Shown piece after piece: positions 1 to 7,577 of a stretch of DNA of 64,000 nt. The stretch's first letter is position 1. Every line of letters starts with the position of its first letter. The DNA is from JAPSGM01 sp963777045 (GTDB lineage: Bacteria > Chloroflexota > Limnocylindria > QHBO01), in NCBI GenBank assembly GCA_963777045.1, contig CAVZPD010000028.1:62001-126000 (forward strand). The letters run 5' to 3'. Under the pieces are notes generated by a model. It saw only the letters and a list, made by a program, of their open reading frames with translations, was not told where the DNA came from and did no database searches. A program made the position numbers and the translations under genes.

Positions 1-666
1 AATGAAGGCGGGCACCAGGGCATCGGACTCGACGTCGTCGCGGTAGAGGATCTCGGCGCCCAGGATGGCGCCGCCCAGCGGGGCGCGGAAGATGGCGCCG
101 ATGCCGGCCGCCATGCCGGCGGCCACCGCGATCCGGGCGTCGCGCGCTTCGAGGTCGAGCACGCGGCTGAGGAACGAGCCGAAGCCGGCGCTGATCTGCG
201 CGGTCGGGCCCTCGCGACCGCCCGAACCCCCGGAGCCGATGGTGACCGCCGACGCGACGAGCTTGATGAGCGGGATGCGCCCGCGGATACGTCGCGGGTG
301 GTGGTGGTAGGCGGCGATGGCGGCATCGGTCCCGTGGCCCTCCGCCTCCGGTGCCCAGCGGAAGACGATGAAACCGGCGACCAGGCCGCCGGCCGCGACC
401 ACCAGCGGGATCAGCCAGGGCCTGGCGGCGTCGGTGACCGGCAGCCCGCCCTCGCCGACCGGCGTCGGCGGCAGGTAGCCGGCCACGTTGCCGAGGAAGA
501 GGTGGGTCCCGAGGTCGAGCGCCGCTGAGAAGGCGATGGCGCCCAGGCCGCCGATGACGCCGATCAGCGCACCGAGCACCACCCACTTGCGGAGGTACGG
601 AGCGTTGCGGATCGTTTCGCGCAGCGCGAGGTGACGAGGCAGAGAGGGACGTCCGTCAGCGGCCAT
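1..666 (-). CDS. ClC-family chloride channel/antiporter, C-terminus cut by window edge
   Basis: The visible 222 residues are the N-terminal half of a ClC chloride channel or H+/Cl- exchanger, an integral membrane protein. Membrane segments are visible around residues 28-50 and 85-105. They are followed by the ClC selectivity signature, read as GSGGSGGREGPTAQ near residues 143-156, and then a Gly/Ala-rich helix ending in the RAPLGGAILGAE-type motif of the family. The chosen ATG (664-666) overlaps the marR stop codon by 11 nt, which suggests translational coupling and probably control by that repressor. The product continues beyond base 1, so any C-terminal CBS domains cannot be seen. Family assignment is secure; ion specificity and channel versus antiporter mode are not determined. 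Confidence 0.9.
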   Translation of the reverse strand, partial: MAADGRPSLPRHLALRETIRNAPYLRKWVVLGALIGVIGGLGAIAFSAALDLGTHLFLGNVAGYLPPTPVGEGGLPVTDAARPWLIPLVVAAGGLVAGFIVFRWAPEAEGHGTDAAIAAYHHHPRRIRGRIPLIKLVASAVTIGSGGSGGREGPTAQISAGFGSFLSRVLDLEARDARIAVAAGMAAGIGAIFRAPLGGAILGAEILYRDDVESDALVPAFI

Positions 667-1102
667 GCTCACCGCCGACGAGGGCATCGGCCAGCGCCTG
701 GAGCGCAGCCGCCGAGCCTTCCGGAAGGGTCTCATGCCGCGCCGCCAACGCCCGCGAGATGCGCCGTCGCCGTGCAGCCGTCACCGCCCGGTGCGCGTCC
801 ATGCCCCGCTGCTGGAGGTGGAGCACGGTGGCCCTGCGGTCGTCCTCGTCCCGCTCTGCGGAGACCAGCCCTCGCTTCTCGAGGCGGCGCACCAGGCGGC
901 TCGCGCTCGGCAGGGAGACGCCGAGCTGATCGGCCAGGTCGCCGACATGCAGGCCGTCGCCCTGCGCCAGCACGACCAGGGCACGCCACTGGGAGAGGGT
1001 CAGGTCGCGTCCCTCCGGCGTCTCGCTCAGCGCGGTGGCGGTGAGGCCCACGGTCGCGACCGCGAGGTGTTCGAGGGCATCGAGGAGGCGGCGGTTGGGC
1101 AT
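656..1102 (-). CDS. MarR-family winged-helix transcriptional regulator
   Basis: A 148-residue MarR-type repressor. The central winged helix is clear: TLSQWRALVVLAQGD, then VGDLADQLGVSLPSASRLVRRLEKRGLV, then the wing with the family's D-x-R motif (ERDEDDRRATVLHL). A dimerisation helix follows. I chose the ATG at 1100-1102 rather than an in-frame TTG 18 nt upstream, because a perfect palindrome (1119-1142) sits just upstream and fits an autoregulatory operator. The gene overlaps the start of the ClC channel gene, so the two are likely co-transcribed and controlled by this protein. Proteins of this family usually release DNA on binding a small ligand or on oxidation; nothing here identifies the signal. 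Confidence 0.9.
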   Translation of the reverse strand: MPNRRLLDALEHLAVATVGLTATALSETPEGRDLTLSQWRALVVLAQGDGLHVGDLADQLGVSLPSASRLVRRLEKRGLVSAERDEDDRRATVLHLQQRGMDAHRAVTAARRRRISRALAARHETLPEGSAAALQALADALVGGEHGR

Positions 1103-1118
1103 TTGCGTAGCATACTGC

Positions 1119-1142
1119 AATAGTTGCGATACGACAACTATT
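1119..1142. promoter_or_regulatory. Perfect palindrome, probable MarR operator
   Basis: AATAGTTG (1119-1126) and CAACTATT (1135-1142) are exact inverted copies around the 8-nt centre CGATACGA. The site is AT-rich in otherwise very GC-rich DNA, starts 17 nt upstream of the marR ATG, and lies between marR and the 3' end of the oxidoreductase gene. Size and symmetry fit a MarR dimer site. Binding is inferred, not shown. Confidence 0.7.
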
Positions 1143-1147
1143 CTCGG

Positions 1148-3136
1148 CTATGCGGGCAGGTCGGCCAACACGGTGCGCGCGGATCGTTCGGCGAGGGCCA
1201 TGACGGTCAGCATCGGGTTGACGCCCGACGAGGTGGGAAAGAGCGCAGCGTCAGCGACGTGAAGGCGGGGGATCACGCCGCCGGCGCCGTCCCGCACCCG
1301 GCCGTACGGATCGCACGCATGCTCCCGCGCACTGCTGCCTGCGCGCGCGGTGCCCATCTGGTGGGCGCTGAAGAGCGTCACCCGGTTCGGTGCCAGCGAC
1401 ATGGTCGCGACGCGGGTCAGCAATTCCTCGAAGCCGTCCTGCCCGTCGCCGATCGCCCAGCTTGGCGACGGCGTGGAGAGGACGATCAGCCGCTCGGCGC
1501 CTCCGGCACGGCCGAGGCGGGCGAGCTCGAAGAGGGCATGCCTGGCAGTATCCGCGTCGTCGGCCGCGAGGCGGTACGTGATGCGCGGGTGGCCGCCGCT
1601 CGACCAGCCCACGGTGCCGGAGCCCGTCTCGTGGACGATCCCGATGAGTGGCGCGTAGTGCCGGACCTCCGCCATGAGGTCCCGGTGCGCCTGCCCGCCC
1701 TCCCACGGGAGCGAGGAAGCGATCAGCCCCGGGTGTGCCGGCGCGGATTCGATGACGAACCCCCCTACGGGACCCAGGTGCTCCAGCGATCGTGCGGCCT
1801 GCGTGGGACCGGCCCACATCTCGACGGGTGACCGCATTCGCGCGGCGACGGCAACCACCGGATGCAGCCGCAGGTAGCGTCCGATGGCGGGGTGCTCGAT
1901 GCCGCTGCGCTGCAGGAGGAGCGGGGTGCGCAGGGCGCCGCAGGCGACCACCACCGACCGCGCCCGGACGCGGAAGGGTCGCCCCGCCTGCGCGCCGTCG
2001 GCCAGGAGCCGGCCGGCGACGCCGACCGCCGTGCCGCCCCGCAGTTCCACGCGCTCGACCGTGGCGCCGGCAAGGACGCGCGCGCCGTCCCGGCATGCCG
2101 CGGCCAGGTGCGTGCGCGGGCCGGATCGCTTGCTGCCCTGCCGGCAGCCGAACGTGCAGCCGCCGCAGTCGACGCATGGCCCGGCGTTTCGCTCGGTCGG
2201 TGCCGCCTCCCAGTCCAGCGCGGCGGCGCCGTCAAGGATGAGCCGGTCCTTGGGTGGCATGACCGTTGGCGGCTGCAGGTCCAGCTCGGCGCTGAGCCGC
2301 GCGAGGTCGGCATCGGCCTCGGCGCCGTCGAAGCCGGCCAGGCCGTGCGTCCGCGCCCAATCGGCGCGGAGCCAGTCGGGTGGCTCCAGGCTGGTGGTCC
2401 AGTTGATCGTCGTCCCGCCACCGACCACCGAACCGGCGAGGATGGCGACGGCCAGGTCCGCGGTGGCGGTCGTGCCGCGGTCCAGGAAGAGCTCCCGGAA
2501 GGCCGCCCCCTCGGTGCGTGGCAGCGTGGCCTCGTCGGCTGACGGGCCCTGCTCCAGCACCAGCACGGCATGTCCGGCCGACGCGATCCGCGCGGCGACC
2601 ACGCCGCCACCGGCGCCGGACCCGACGACGACGACATCTGTGTCCAGCTCCAGGAGTTCGTCGGGTCGACGGTCGACGTCCAGCGGCGCGACCGCGGGAG
2701 CGGATGAGGTCATCGGCTTCGGCGCCACGTAGCCGATGCCCTCCCAGAGCGCATTGGTTGGCCCCGACCCGTCACCTTCGTCGGCGTAGGCGGTGAAGAG
2801 CGCGAGCCGCTTCAGCACCTGGAAGGTGGTTCGCAGGCGGCCGATGGGGCTGGTCGACCACGACCGCATGACCGCCTCGCGACCCTCCCGGTCAAGGCTC
2901 GAGAAGGCACCCCAGCGGCGGGCGAACAGCCCGGGGACCGGCGGCAGCTCAATGAGCCGGAGGGCCAGACGCAGCAGGCGCAGCTCGTCGTGGTCGGCGG
3001 CGGCGACCATCGTCTCCGCTGCGAGGCGCGCCCGCCGCGGCGCATCGGCATCGGTACCCGGAACGAACGTCTCGAACACGCGCGCCAGTGTGGCCAGGTG
3101 CGCTTCGCTCCAGTCGTGCTCGGTGACGTCGGTCAT
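1148..3136 (-). CDS. GMC-family FAD-dependent oxidoreductase (alcohol oxidase/dehydrogenase-like)
   Basis: A 662-residue flavoprotein. An N-terminal helical region of about 150 residues (FETFVPGTDADAPRR) resembles the extra domain of long-chain alcohol oxidases or gluconate-2-dehydrogenase subunit 3. The FAD-binding fold follows: VVVVGSGAGGGVVAARIA near residue 165 and the GMC signature GSVVGGGTTINWTT near 235. A cysteine-rich segment CVDCGGCTFGC near residue 320 is typical of the long-chain alcohol oxidase branch. The C-terminal substrate domain carries the HQMGTAR motif near 595 and SSGVNPMLTVMALAERSA near the end. It probably oxidises an alcohol; the substrate is unknown. It stands alone, 29 nt after proS on the same strand, so it may be read from the proS transcript. 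Confidence 0.87.
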   Translation of the reverse strand: MTDVTEHDWSEAHLATLARVFETFVPGTDADAPRRARLAAETMVAAADHDELRLLRLALRLIELPPVPGLFARRWGAFSSLDREGREAVMRSWSTSPIGRLRTTFQVLKRLALFTAYADEGDGSGPTNALWEGIGYVAPKPMTSSAPAVAPLDVDRRPDELLELDTDVVVVGSGAGGGVVAARIASAGHAVLVLEQGPSADEATLPRTEGAAFRELFLDRGTTATADLAVAILAGSVVGGGTTINWTTSLEPPDWLRADWARTHGLAGFDGAEADADLARLSAELDLQPPTVMPPKDRLILDGAAALDWEAAPTERNAGPCVDCGGCTFGCRQGSKRSGPRTHLAAACRDGARVLAGATVERVELRGGTAVGVAGRLLADGAQAGRPFRVRARSVVVACGALRTPLLLQRSGIEHPAIGRYLRLHPVVAVAARMRSPVEMWAGPTQAARSLEHLGPVGGFVIESAPAHPGLIASSLPWEGGQAHRDLMAEVRHYAPLIGIVHETGSGTVGWSSGGHPRITYRLAADDADTARHALFELARLGRAGGAERLIVLSTPSPSWAIGDGQDGFEELLTRVATMSLAPNRVTLFSAHQMGTARAGSSAREHACDPYGRVRDGAGGVIPRLHVADAALFPTSSGVNPMLTVMALAERSARTVLADLPA

Positions 3137-3165
3137 GTACGACGGGACCGCGGCTGGATCCCGGC

Positions 3166-4869
3166 TCAGTCCGGCTGCGTGGTGAGCCGGGCCTCGACGT
3201 CGGCGATGGGAACGACCGAGCGATCACCGGTCTCGCGCTCCGTGACCTCCGCCCCGCCGCCGGCAAGCGAGCGCGGGGAGATCGTCACGATCAGGGGCAT
3301 GCCGAGGAGCTCCGCATCGGTCAGCTTGACGCCGGGGGAGTCGTCGCGGTCGTCGTAGAGCACGTCGACTCCGGCATCGGTCAGGCGCTGGTAGAGGCCT
3401 TCCGCCGCCTCGAGGACGGCGGCGTCCTTCGATGCGCTGAGCGATACGAGGTGGGCGCGGTAGGGCGCCACGGACTGTGGCCAGGCGATGCCCTTCTCGT
3501 CGTGGTGCGCCTCGACGATGCAGGCCATGGCGCGTCCGAGGCCGATGCCGTAGCTGCCCATCACGACATGGTGCCGCGACCCGTCCTCGGCGAGGTACGT
3601 GGCGTCGAGCTTCTCCGTGAAGTCGGTGCCGAGCTTGAAGATGTTGCCGACCTCGATGCCCTTGCGCAGGATCACCGGGGCGCCGCAGGCCGGGCAGGGG
3701 TCGCTCTCGCGCGCATTGGCGATATCGGTCACCAGGTCTGGCTCGAAATCGCGCCCCACCTTGACGTGCTTCAGGTGGTAGCCGTGCCGGTTCGCTCCTG
3801 CCACCAGCCCGGGTTCGGCAGCGGCCAGGTCGTCCACGACCACGGTGGTGTCGTGCGCGCCGATGGGCGAGGCGTAGCCCGGTTCCATACCGGCGGCCTT
3901 GATCTCCTCGACCTGCGCCGGGCGCAGCCCGCCCACGGCCTTCACGGCGTTGGCCAGCTTCGTCTCGTTGACCTCGAAGTCGCCGCGCACGATGGCGGTG
4001 ACGAGGCGTCCGTCGCCGGTCACGAAGAAGGTCGCCTTGGCCGTGCGATCGGTGCCGACGCCCAGGAGATCGGCGAGCGAGGCGATGGTCGGCGTCTCGG
4101 GCGTGGCGACCTCCTCGGCCGGCATCGGCTCCTCCGCCGAAGGTTCCGGTTTGCGGACCTGGGCGATCTGCTGGTTGGCGGCGTAGTCGCCGTTGGGGCA
4201 GAGGACGAGCGTGTCCTCCCCGTGCTCGTTCAGCACCATGAACTCGTGGGCGCCGCTGCCGCCCATGATGCCGACATCGGCGCCGACGGCGACCGTTTCG
4301 AGCCCCAGCCGGCGGAAGATGGTGGTGTAGGCGTCGTAGTGCGCCCGGTAGGAGCGGTCGAGGCTCTCCTCGTCGGGATCGAGGGTGTACGAGTCCTTCA
4401 TCACGAACTCGCGGACGCGGATCAGGCCGCCGCGCGAGCGCGGCTCGTCGCGGAACTTGGTCTGGAAGTGGTAGACGATGGCCGGCAGCTGCCGGTACGA
4501 CTTCACGATGTCGCGCAGGAGGTCGGCCACCACCTCCTCGTGGGTCATGGCCAGCACCATGTCGCGCCCGCCGCGGTCGGTGAATCGCACCATCTCCGGG
4601 CCGATCTTCTGGTACCGCCCCGACTCGCGCCACAGGTCGGCCGGGTGCACCACCGGCATCTCCATCTCCTGGCCGCCGATGGCGTCCATCTCCTCGCGGA
4701 TGACCTGCTCGATCCGCTGCTGCACGCGGAAGCCGAGTGGCAGCAGGGAGTAGATCCCGGCCCCCAGCTGGCGCACGTAGCCGGCGCGCACCAGCAGCCT
4801 GTGGCTGACCATCTCGGCCTCGGCCGGATCGTCGCGCAGGCTTGCGAAGAAGAGCTTGGAGAGGCGCAT
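3166..4869 (-). CDS. proS: Prolyl-tRNA synthetase, bacterial type with editing insertion
   Basis: A 567-residue class II aminoacyl-tRNA synthetase that charges tRNA-Pro with proline in the cytoplasm. The start MRLSKLFFASLRDDP is typical of bacterial ProS. Motif 1 lies around LPLGFRVQQRIEQVIREEMD, motif 2 around YHFQTKFRDEPRSRGGLIR, and motif 3 around the C-terminal SYGIGLGRAM. Residues about 225-385 form the editing insertion domain that hydrolyses misacylated Ala-tRNA-Pro. The C-terminal anticodon-binding domain starts near 460 (APYRAHLVSLSASKDA). I chose ATG 4867-4869; an in-frame TTG nine bases upstream is less likely. Upstream lies a long repeat-filled gap. This is a housekeeping gene and the assignment is very safe. 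Confidence 0.97.
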   Translation of the reverse strand: MRLSKLFFASLRDDPAEAEMVSHRLLVRAGYVRQLGAGIYSLLPLGFRVQQRIEQVIREEMDAIGGQEMEMPVVHPADLWRESGRYQKIGPEMVRFTDRGGRDMVLAMTHEEVVADLLRDIVKSYRQLPAIVYHFQTKFRDEPRSRGGLIRVREFVMKDSYTLDPDEESLDRSYRAHYDAYTTIFRRLGLETVAVGADVGIMGGSGAHEFMVLNEHGEDTLVLCPNGDYAANQQIAQVRKPEPSAEEPMPAEEVATPETPTIASLADLLGVGTDRTAKATFFVTGDGRLVTAIVRGDFEVNETKLANAVKAVGGLRPAQVEEIKAAGMEPGYASPIGAHDTTVVVDDLAAAEPGLVAGANRHGYHLKHVKVGRDFEPDLVTDIANARESDPCPACGAPVILRKGIEVGNIFKLGTDFTEKLDATYLAEDGSRHHVVMGSYGIGLGRAMACIVEAHHDEKGIAWPQSVAPYRAHLVSLSASKDAAVLEAAEGLYQRLTDAGVDVLYDDRDDSPGVKLTDAELLGMPLIVTISPRSLAGGGAEVTERETGDRSVVPIADVEARLTTQPD

Positions 4870-4994
4870 GGGGCGCAAAGGATAGCGGACCGATGTGAGT
4901 GGCCTCCGCGTCGCTCAGCGCTGCCGTGGCCCGTCCGCCGCTGCGATCGCCGCGTTCCGCCGCCGATCCGCCAACCATCCGCCGCCGGTCGGCC

Positions 4995-5050
4995 GCCGCC
5001 GCCCGTCCGCCGCCGCCGATCCGCCGCCGCCCGTCCGCCGCCGCCGATCC
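4995..5050. repeat. Two perfect 28-bp tandem GC-only-rich repeats
   Basis: Bases 4995-5022 and 5023-5050 are identical, each a run of GCC triplets interrupted by CGTC and GATC. Degenerate copies of the same pattern extend upstream to about 4930. The tract lies in the 364-bp gap between proS and the MFS gene and directly abuts the palindromic element that begins at 5053. No gene is visible in the gap. It is a minisatellite prone to length change and assembly collapse. Confidence 0.75.
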
Positions 5051-5052
5051 GG

Positions 5053-5231
5053 CGATAGATCTCCGCGATCGCACCTGAGGGCGGGTTCGGGCGCCGCATC
5101 GCGCGATCTATCGGTGCACCATGAGCCCGGATGCTGCCGAAAGGAACGCTTCGGGCGGCTCCCGCACCGATAGATGATGCAGACCCAGACCCGATCCGGC
5201 CTTCGGGCGTAGAACGAGCGATCTATCGGTG
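5053..5231. repeat. Four-armed palindromic intergenic element, copy 1
   Basis: Four alternating inverted arms fill most of this gene-free stretch: CGATAGATC (5053-5061), GATCTATCG (5105-5113), CACCGATAGAT (5165-5175) and ATCTATCGGTG (5221-5231). Arms 1 and 2 pair (9 bp, extended by inner GCGAT 5065-5069 with ATCGC 5098-5102). Arms 3 and 4 pair over 11 bp, and arms 2 and 3 can alternatively pair over 12 bp. The element ends 2 nt before the MFS stop codon. A second copy at 38616-38791 has the same arm spacing. Not a CRISPR: there are only two hairpin pairs and no spacers. Function unknown; see findings. Confidence 0.8.
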
Positions 5232-5233
5232 GG

Positions 5234-6532
5234 TCACGCCGCCTGTTCGGGCGCGGATCCGACGAGGTGCTCGGAGGCACGCAGCTGCCCCACCGGCAGG
5301 ATCGCGACCAGGATGAGCCCCACGCTGGCGATCAGGAGCCCGTCGATCCCGGCCCAGTCGCCGGCCGGCCCGCTCACCAGTGCCCCCAGGATCTGGCCGA
5401 CCCCGAGAAAGACCGAGTAGAGGCCCATGATCGCGCCGCGGTCCGCCGGATGGCTCTCGCTGATGTCGGCGAGCAGGCCGAGCGCCGCAGGCGTGGCGCC
5501 GGCCATGACGAAGAGCCCGGCGGCGGCAACCAGGATCAACGGCGCCTGGGCCGGGAGGCCCCAACCGCTCGAGTGGTTGAGGGCGAAGGTTGCGGCCAGC
5601 ATCGCCAGCGCACCGCCCAGGCCGATGGCGATGATCGTCGTCCGTCGCAGCTGTTTGAAGCGGTTGCCCCAGTACCACAGGCCGGCCAGGAAGATCAACC
5701 CCACGCCCCCGAAGCCCAGGCTCACCGTGGTCGGACTGGCGCCCTGCATCAGCAGCTGGTTGCTGAAGGCGGGGGGCGGCTCGCGTACCAGCTGGAAGAC
5801 CGATTGCGTTGCCCACGAGCCGAGGACGGCGTTCAACGCGATCCAGGTGGGAGCCAGCAGCCAGATTCGCGACGAGCTGAGCAGACGCCGATATCGGCCG
5901 AGATCGAGGGCGGTGGGACGGAGGTGGTGGGTGCCGGCCTCGAGCTCATCGCCGCTCGCCTCGTGGTGGAGCTCCCTGACGCCCCAGCGATAGATGGCAA
6001 ACGAGCCGAGGTAGACGGCGGCGTTGAGGAGGAATCCGCCGCGCCCCAGCAGGTCGAAGACGGGCCCGGCGGCCACGATTCCGAAGCCGATGCCTGCCAG
6101 GGTCGCGGCTTCGAAGCGGGCGACCGCCTTGCCGCGCAGCGCCTGGTCGGCGCTGGTGGCCAGGGCGATGTAGCCGAGAATGGAGGGAATGGAGGCCGCT
6201 GCCGCCCCGCCCTCCAGGATCCTGGTCCCGCCGAGCACCCATAGATCGACGACGAACGCCGTGAGCACCGCGGCGACGAGCCCGAAGATGGGACCGATCT
6301 GCATGATGCGGTGAGCGCCGAATCGGTCCGACAGGTAGCCGAAGACCGGCGAACCAAGGAGCTCGGCGAGGAAATAGCCGGCGGTGAGCAGCGCCACCGT
6401 GGTGCTGTCGACGCTCAGACCGCCGTATTTCGGGAGGTCGTCCAGGTAGTAGACGAGCATGCCGCCCGTGAGGCCCGTGCTGAAGCGCAGCGTGAAGGTC
6501 CCCAGCAGGACGGCGACGATCGAACGGCTCAC
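5234..6532 (-). CDS. Major facilitator superfamily transporter
   Basis: A 432-residue, roughly 12-helix membrane transporter. The MFS motif between helices 2 and 3 is present as GYLSDRFGAHR near residues 65-75. The first six helices are followed by a hydrophilic loop with ELHHEASGDELEAGTHH near residue 190, then the second six-helix bundle (WLLAPTWIALNAVLG onwards). The start is GTG (6530-6532), with no strong ribosome site visible. Position beside the palindromic repeat element and upstream of trxA gives no functional hint. A drug or metabolite exporter is the usual role of such single-gene MFS proteins, but the substrate cannot be called. Confidence 0.87.
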   Translation of the reverse strand: MSRSIVAVLLGTFTLRFSTGLTGGMLVYYLDDLPKYGGLSVDSTTVALLTAGYFLAELLGSPVFGYLSDRFGAHRIMQIGPIFGLVAAVLTAFVVDLWVLGGTRILEGGAAAASIPSILGYIALATSADQALRGKAVARFEAATLAGIGFGIVAAGPVFDLLGRGGFLLNAAVYLGSFAIYRWGVRELHHEASGDELEAGTHHLRPTALDLGRYRRLLSSSRIWLLAPTWIALNAVLGSWATQSVFQLVREPPPAFSNQLLMQGASPTTVSLGFGGVGLIFLAGLWYWGNRFKQLRRTTIIAIGLGGALAMLAATFALNHSSGWGLPAQAPLILVAAAGLFVMAGATPAALGLLADISESHPADRGAIMGLYSVFLGVGQILGALVSGPAGDWAGIDGLLIASVGLILVAILPVGQLRASEHLVGSAPEQAA

Positions 6533-6585
6533 GCTGGGGAAGGCTAGCGGCAGCGCGTCCCTTCTGCGAGTCCCGGGGACAGCAC

Positions 6586-6616
6586 GACGCCCGTTCCATC
6601 GGGCGGAACGGGCGTC
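6586..6616 (-). terminator. Hairpin downstream of trxA
   Basis: A perfect 12-bp stem, GACGCCCGTTCC (6586-6597) with GGAACGGGCGTC (6605-6616), around a 7-nt loop. It begins 20 nt after the trxA stop codon on the minus strand. There is no U-tract, as is common in GC-rich genomes. Likely the arsR-trxA transcript end. Confidence 0.7.
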
Positions 6617-6636
6617 GAGGAGAGCCTGTCAGGTGA

Positions 6637-6975
6637 TCAGGCGGTCTTCGCGTAGGTCTCCAGGCCGAATGCCGTCTCCAGCTGATCGGCCGGTCGGAAC
6701 CCGACGGCCGCCTTCGGCGGCTCGCCTGGGGCGAAGAAGGCAACGGTGGGGATGCTCATGATCCCGTAGTGCATGGCAGTGTGCGGGTTCGCGTCGACGT
6801 CCACCTTCACCACCTCAACATTGCCGGCGTACTTCTCGGCCAGCTTATCGATCTCCGGGGCGACCAGGCGACACGGACCGCACCAGGCGGCCCAGAAGTC
6901 CACGATGACGGGCTTCTCGTTCTTGAGGACAAGCTCCTCGAAGTTGGCGTCGGTCGCTTCGCGTACGTTCGACAT
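6637..6975 (-). CDS. trxA: Thioredoxin
   Basis: A 112-residue cytoplasmic thioredoxin that reduces protein disulfides with electrons from thioredoxin reductase. The active site WCGPC is at residues 31-35 in the normal context DFWAAWCGPCRLVAPEIDKL, and the cis-proline loop reads SIPTVAFF. It lacks any signal peptide. It follows an ArsR-type regulator by 39 nt on the same strand, so the two probably form an operon in which the regulator senses redox or metal state. A hairpin follows the gene. Length and motifs match classical Trx1. Confidence 0.95.
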   Translation of the reverse strand: MSNVREATDANFEELVLKNEKPVIVDFWAAWCGPCRLVAPEIDKLAEKYAGNVEVVKVDVDANPHTAMHYGIMSIPTVAFFAPGEPPKAAVGFRPADQLETAFGLETYAKTA

Positions 6976-7014
6976 CGGTTCTGAATCGGTCCTTTCTTCC
7001 GGGATGAGTCGACC

Positions 7015-7308
7015 CTACCGGGCGACCTGCTGCAAGAGTCGGTATACCTCGAGGACCTGCGGGTCCGCGAGCCGATAGAAGACGGTGCTGCCTTCCCGCC
7101 GAGAGGCAACGATTCCGGCCGCTCGCAGGACCGATAGGTGCTGACTCATGTTCGGCACCTGGCAGCCCACGTCGCGCGACAGGTCGCTGACCGAGCGCTC
7201 GCCCTCGGCGAGGCGCTCGACCACGCACAGCCGCTTGGCATCCGCCAGCGCCTTGGCGATGGCGGCGGAGCGGTCGCGCAGGATCTCGGGAGAGAGCATC
7301 GCTTCCAT
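7015..7308 (-). CDS. ArsR-family winged-helix regulator, possible thiol sensor
   Basis: A 97-residue ArsR/SmtB-type repressor with winged helix: SVSDLSRDVGCQVPNMSQHLSVLRAAGIV, then the wing REGSTVFYRL. The classic metal site ELCVCDL in the recognition region is missing. Two cysteines remain, C28 (ADAKRLC) and C49 (DVGC), the latter at the start of the recognition helix. Being upstream of trxA, a redox or persulfide-sensing role is a reasonable inference, but metal sensing through other residues is not excluded. The region upstream has a short palindrome and two perfect 16-bp direct repeats that could be its operators. Confidence 0.87.
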   Translation of the reverse strand: MEAMLSPEILRDRSAAIAKALADAKRLCVVERLAEGERSVSDLSRDVGCQVPNMSQHLSVLRAAGIVASRREGSTVFYRLADPQVLEVYRLLQQVAR

Positions 7309-7329
7309 CGGGGACCATTATGTCATTGA

Positions 7330-7380
7330 TTGCGCAACCACGCAAGTGTTCCGCGATTGCGACATTCCGCGATTGCGACA
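7330..7380. promoter_or_regulatory. Candidate arsR-trxA operator region with tandem 16-bp repeats
   Basis: TTGCGCAA (7330-7337) is a palindrome, and TTGCG (7330-7334) also pairs with CGCAA (7341-7345). Just beyond, TTCCGCGATTGCGACA occurs twice without a gap (7349-7364 and 7365-7380). All share an ATTGCG core. They lie 22-72 nt upstream of the arsR ATG, where an autorepressor would bind. Confidence 0.5.
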
Positions 7381-7415
7381 CGCTAGGTGTCGCGTGAGAG
7401 GCTCAATCTCGGGCC

Positions 7416-7577
7416 ATGACGATTCAGCTCGACTGCAGCTGGTGCCAGGAAGAGGTCGATTTCGAGGTCGACGAGACCCGGGACGAGCTCACCTGCCCGG
7501 CGTGCAACACCCGAACCGAGTTCGCACCGGACACCGCGACCACCTTCGGCCTCCTGTACGAGCAGCTCGCCGCCTAG
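7416..7577 (+). CDS. Small zinc-ribbon protein, 53 residues
   Basis: A short gene (ATG 7416, TAG 7575-7577) encoding 53 residues. Two CxxC knuckles, C7/C10 (DCSWCQ) and C27/C30 (TCPACN), are separated by 16 residues, the layout of a compact zinc ribbon. The rest is acidic. It converges with the peptidase gene, the two stop codons sharing CTAG. Such mini zinc ribbons are common in this sort of genome but I know no function. It might bind a partner protein or nucleic acid. Coding status is supported by the conserved-looking cysteine pairs and exact fit between neighbours. Confidence 0.65.
   Translation: MTIQLDCSWCQEEVDFEVDETRDELTCPACNTRTEFAPDTATTFGLLYEQLAA

Noticed and set aside
5053..5231. 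CRISPR array
   Set aside because: Arms alternate in orientation, spacing is 52, 63 and 53 nt, and only two pairs exist; no uniform direct repeat, spacers or cas genes.
5980..5992. Additional arm-like CGATAGAT inside the MFS gene
   Set aside because: Single isolated occurrence with no partner arm at the required spacing; expected by chance.
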